Assembly: GCA_025963815.1 (NCBI GenBank)
Contig: JAOQAA010000634.1
Coordinates: 1 to 16,857, forward strand
Direction of reading: 5' to 3'
Length of the DNA stretch: 16,857 nt
Origin: Capsulimonas sp.
GTDB lineage: Bacteria > Armatimonadota > Armatimonadia > Armatimonadales > Capsulimonadaceae
Shown: positions 14,863 to 16,857 of the stretch, one piece after another
How the letters are laid out: each line of letters begins with the position of its first letter
How positions within the stretch are numbered: the stretch's first letter is position 1
Notes under the pieces: generated by a model
Seen by the model: only the letters and a program-made list of their open reading frames with translations
Databases searched by the model: none
Told to the model about the DNA's origin: nothing
Program-made: the position numbers and the translations under genes

Positions 14863-15456
14863 ATGCCCGCTCCCACAAAACCCAACACAAAACGCCCCGC
14901 CGACCAGCCGATCATCAACGAACAAGCGGACCGATTGCTCGGACGAATCATTCTGCGCTACGGCATTGCGGTATTCGCCCTGCTGTTTCTGACGCCGTTG
15001 CTGATGGCGCAGTTCAACAATGAGCACAGTCCCTACTGGAAGTGGCACAAAGTCATCGATTTCGTTTCGATGCTGCCAGTGTTCGCTTTCTTCTTCCTGG
15101 GAGTAAGTAAGCTCTTCGGCGCACGGCTCAAGATGGGCCGCGATTTCGTGGAGCGCGGCGCCTGGCGCGAAGCCGTCGCGGCGCTCGATCCGTTCGAAGG
15201 AGCGACTCAGCGATTTTTGGACAGCACGGGCGAGGCGCATTATTTACTGTCGAAAGCTTACGCCGGCGCCGGCGATAAAGCGAAGGCCGAGCGGACGCGA
15301 CAGTTCGTGCTCAAGAACCGCCCTGGCCCTTGGGCCGATAAGCTGCGCGATCCCGCGCCGATCTCCATTGGCGCGCTGAAGACGGCGACGCGGCAGGAAA
15401 AGCCGATGGAAAAGAGCGTGAGCGGCGTGAAAGGCAAACGGAAACGCCGTTTTTAG
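14863..15456 (+). CDS. Two-TM membrane protein with a short TPR-like tail
   Basis: A 197-residue protein of unknown function. The N-terminus is polar and proline-rich. Two hydrophobic segments follow, about 28-49 (ILRYGIAVFALLFLTPLLMA) and about 64-85 (VIDFVSMLPVFAFFFLGVSKLF). After these, a soluble helical part contains one clear TPR-like unit (RDFVERGAWREAVAALDPF; STGEAHYLLSKAYAGAGDKAKAERTRQFVLKNRP). The end is strongly basic (VKGKRKRRF). Both termini are probably cytoplasmic. ATG 14863 has only a weak GAGAAA before it and lies very close to the predicted transcription start. It heads a plus-strand run of four genes with gaps of 15 bp or less or overlaps. Confidence 0.75.
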   Translation: MPAPTKPNTKRPADQPIINEQADRLLGRIILRYGIAVFALLFLTPLLMAQFNNEHSPYWKWHKVIDFVSMLPVFAFFFLGVSKLFGARLKMGRDFVERGAWREAVAALDPFEGATQRFLDSTGEAHYLLSKAYAGAGDKAKAERTRQFVLKNRPGPWADKLRDPAPISIGALKTATRQEKPMEKSVSGVKGKRKRRF

Positions 15457-15459
15457 GTG

Positions 15460-15465
15460 TACAAT
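15460..15465 (+). promoter_or_regulatory. Possible leaderless-type -10 before the 15472 gene
   Basis: TACAAT lies exactly 6 nt before ATG 15472, so a transcript made from it would start at the ATG itself. No clear -35 is seen (15437-15442 is AACGGA). It may be an internal promoter within the operon, or chance. Confidence 0.3.
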
Positions 15466-15471
15466 ACTCCC

Positions 15472-15792
15472 ATGGATATCACGGAACGATATACGACGCG
15501 CGGCGGTAAGCAGTACCTGATCCGCCTGTCTTACAATGAGCGGATCAAGGATACCGACGGTATCACCAGCTTTATCAAGAATCTGGAAGTGTTGGACTCG
15601 GACACCAATGAGTCCATCTCCGTGCCGGTAAACTCCTCCCGTTTCTCGACTTACGAGCGCTTCAAGACCTTTGGCGGCTACACGACGATCAACTACTTTG
15701 GCGTTCGGGACACGGCCATCGAAGCCCTGCGCCTGAAGGTGCTGACGCGGGTCGAAGACCACCTGGAAAATCTGACGCCTGCTTATGTCTAG
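15472..15792 (+). CDS. Hypothetical protein, 106 residues
   Basis: Not recognised. It is a small soluble protein with alternating strands and short helices: DITERYTTRGGKQYLIRLSYNERI, a central NLEVLDSDTNESISVPV strand pair, and a C-terminal helix TAIEALRLKVLTRVEDHLENL. No TM segment, signal peptide or known catalytic motif is visible. The frame is open from GTG 15457, directly after the stop of the upstream gene. I chose ATG 15472: the conserved-looking N-terminus begins there, and neither start has a good SD (AGGTG is 12 nt away from the ATG). Its last 8 bases overlap the start of the next gene, which suggests translational coupling. Confidence 0.65.
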   Translation: MDITERYTTRGGKQYLIRLSYNERIKDTDGITSFIKNLEVLDSDTNESISVPVNSSRFSTYERFKTFGGYTTINYFGVRDTAIEALRLKVLTRVEDHLENLTPAYV

Positions 15793-16138
15793 CCAGCCCA
15801 CGGACCCGTCGTTCATCGAACAGACGATCACCTTAGGACAGACGCTCAAGGACTTCGCCGACCGCGATCCGAGCGGCGTTCCCTCCAATACCGCCGCCCT
15901 CGTCTTCGCGGAGTGGCTCACGATCGCCGGCCCGCTCAGCCGGAAGCCTCTGTACTTTGACGATGTCGCGGCGAATTACGTCGTTCTGGACAATTCCAAC
16001 CGGAATTTGTTTGATCTGTTCGAACTCTTGGGAACCCATATCATTATCGAAGAGGAAGAGCTGGAGGAAGAGGATCTCGGTCCGCGCACCTTCATCGGCC
16101 TTCCCATGATCGGCGGGAGCGGCGACAAGTCCTCCTGA
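15785..16138 (+). CDS. Hypothetical acidic protein, 117 residues
   Basis: Not recognised. It is soluble and acidic, with an N-terminal helical part (SFIEQTITLGQTLKDFADRDP), a central NTAALVFAEWLTIAGPLSRKPLYFDDVAANYVVLD segment and a Glu-rich run near residues 91-100 (EEEELEEEDL), ending in Gly/Ser. The start overlaps the preceding gene by 8 bp (15785-15792). No SD is seen, so coupled translation is likely. The transporter gene starts about 7 bp after the stop. Nothing in the sequence shows a function. Its place between a membrane protein and a transporter is the only clue. Confidence 0.65.
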   Translation: MSSQPTDPSFIEQTITLGQTLKDFADRDPSGVPSNTAALVFAEWLTIAGPLSRKPLYFDDVAANYVVLDNSNRNLFDLFELLGTHIIIEEEELEEEDLGPRTFIGLPMIGGSGDKSS

Positions 16139-16145
16139 GAATGGC

Positions 16146-16857
16146 TTGCGCGCTTTGCTTCCCCCCGTCCCATCATTCGATCAGAAAAAAGTCGTTTCCC
16201 TCTTCACGATTCTCGCCTATCTGGGCGCCATCGCCGTCGTTCTCTGGCTGCTCTTCGCTCTGCGCGCCCTAATCCCCCCCTTCCTGGTGGCGACCATCTT
16301 CGCTATGACTCTGATTCCCGAAGTAGACCGCATGGAGCGGCGCGGATACCGCCGGGGCCTGGCGATCGCGATCATCTACATCCTGTTTCTGGGCGTGTGC
16401 GCGCTGATTGTCCGAAGCTTAAATCAGCTCGCCAGCGGACAGATGTCCCAGCTCCTGAACCTCCTGCCACACGAACTGTATGGAACCCCGCAGCAAGTCG
16501 CCGAGTACGCCCGCACATGGATGACCGCGCATCACGCGCCGCAAATGATACGCCAGCCCATCATCGATCAGGCTAAGCATCTCCCGGAGCTGCTCGGCCA
16601 AGGCATCGGATGGCTGAAAGATAATCTCCCCGCCTGGGCGGAAAACCTGGTGTGGGTGGTAATCGTCCCAATCATCACCTTTTTTCTGCTGCTGGACTTC
16701 CACAAGATTCTGGGCAAGCTGCTAATCCTCGCGCCACGCGAGCGCCGCGACGATATTTTGACCATCGTCACCGAAGTGATCGCTGTATTTGGCAACTACG
16801 TGCGCGGTATGATGCTGGTGATGCTGCTGGACATCACCGTGATCTATATCGTGCTTC
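16146..16857 (+). CDS. AI-2E/PerM-family transporter, 5' part (runs off window)
   Basis: The first 237 codons of a polytopic membrane protein of the AI-2E family exporter/PerM type. Hydrophobic segments are at about 16-39 and 41-57 (ending MTLIPEVDRMERRG, a typical 'P..d...rrg' family feature) and about 69-88. A soluble helical stretch (NQLASGQMSQLLNLLPHELYG... HLPELLGQGIGWLKDNL) follows, then WVVIVPIITFFLLLDFHKI and FGNYVRGMMLVMLLDITVIYIVL, close to the family's YxxGQ-type motif. Members export or take up small molecules or ions, and the substrate here is unknown. The frame has a stop at 16107-16109, and the first possible start after it is TTG 16146 (a second is TTG 16155), with GAG at 16137-16139. 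It is the last gene of the 14863 operon in view. Confidence 0.85.
   Translation, partial: MRALLPPVPSFDQKKVVSLFTILAYLGAIAVVLWLLFALRALIPPFLVATIFAMTLIPEVDRMERRGYRRGLAIAIIYILFLGVCALIVRSLNQLASGQMSQLLNLLPHELYGTPQQVAEYARTWMTAHHAPQMIRQPIIDQAKHLPELLGQGIGWLKDNLPAWAENLVWVVIVPIITFFLLLDFHKILGKLLILAPRERRDDILTIVTEVIAVFGNYVRGMMLVMLLDITVIYIVL

Overview
The window is GC-rich bacterial DNA with densely packed genes, frequent GTG/TTG starts and clear Shine-Dalgarno and sigma-70-type signals. It contains no RNA genes, mobile elements or CRISPR arrays. Two large GntR-LacI chimeric sugar regulators, a Tat-exported GH127-type glycosidase and a GAF-PAS-PAS-GGDEF-HD-GYP signalling gene suggest a free-living, polysaccharide-using bacterium with a large regulatory repertoire. 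Armatimonadota (Capsulimonas-like) is my best guess, but that is a low-confidence inference from protein style, not from a marker gene.

Layout. (1) 29-2120, plus strand: a compact operon of an NTF2/SnoaL-like protein, a UPF0173-type metallo-beta-lactamase-fold hydrolase with a signal peptide, and an XRE regulator with an MmyB-like sensor half. (2) 2134-3327, minus strand: threonine synthase, divergent from an HD-superfamily phosphohydrolase (3370-4023). (3) 4143-6581: one continuous frame coding for GAF-PAS-PAS-GGDEF-HD-GYP, interrupted by a single TAA at 5775-5777 inside the GGDEF domain. It is therefore listed as two CDS. (4) 6578-13949: a carbohydrate block. Two tandem, closely similar GntR-LacI regulators on the minus strand stand divergent from galT, separated by a 421-bp regulatory region. 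A Tat-exported GH127-like beta-L-arabinofuranosidase follows, convergent with an AraC-family regulator. (5) 13974-14702, minus strand: an alpha-helical repeat-like protein upstream of the araC-type gene. (6) 14863 to the window end, plus strand: a two-TM protein, two small unknown proteins and a truncated AI-2E/PerM-type transporter, probably one operon behind a good sigma-70 promoter.

How the parts may work together. The carbohydrate block plausibly couples extracytoplasmic release of arabinose (GH127) from an arabinose/galactose-containing glycan with Leloir-pathway galactose use (GalT), under repressors with nearly identical DNA-recognition helices but more divergent sensor halves. The most striking anomaly is the clean in-frame nonsense codon in the bifunctional c-di-GMP gene. 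Conserved GGDEF sequence continues directly after the stop, and an SD-like site precedes a methionine at the HD-GYP boundary.
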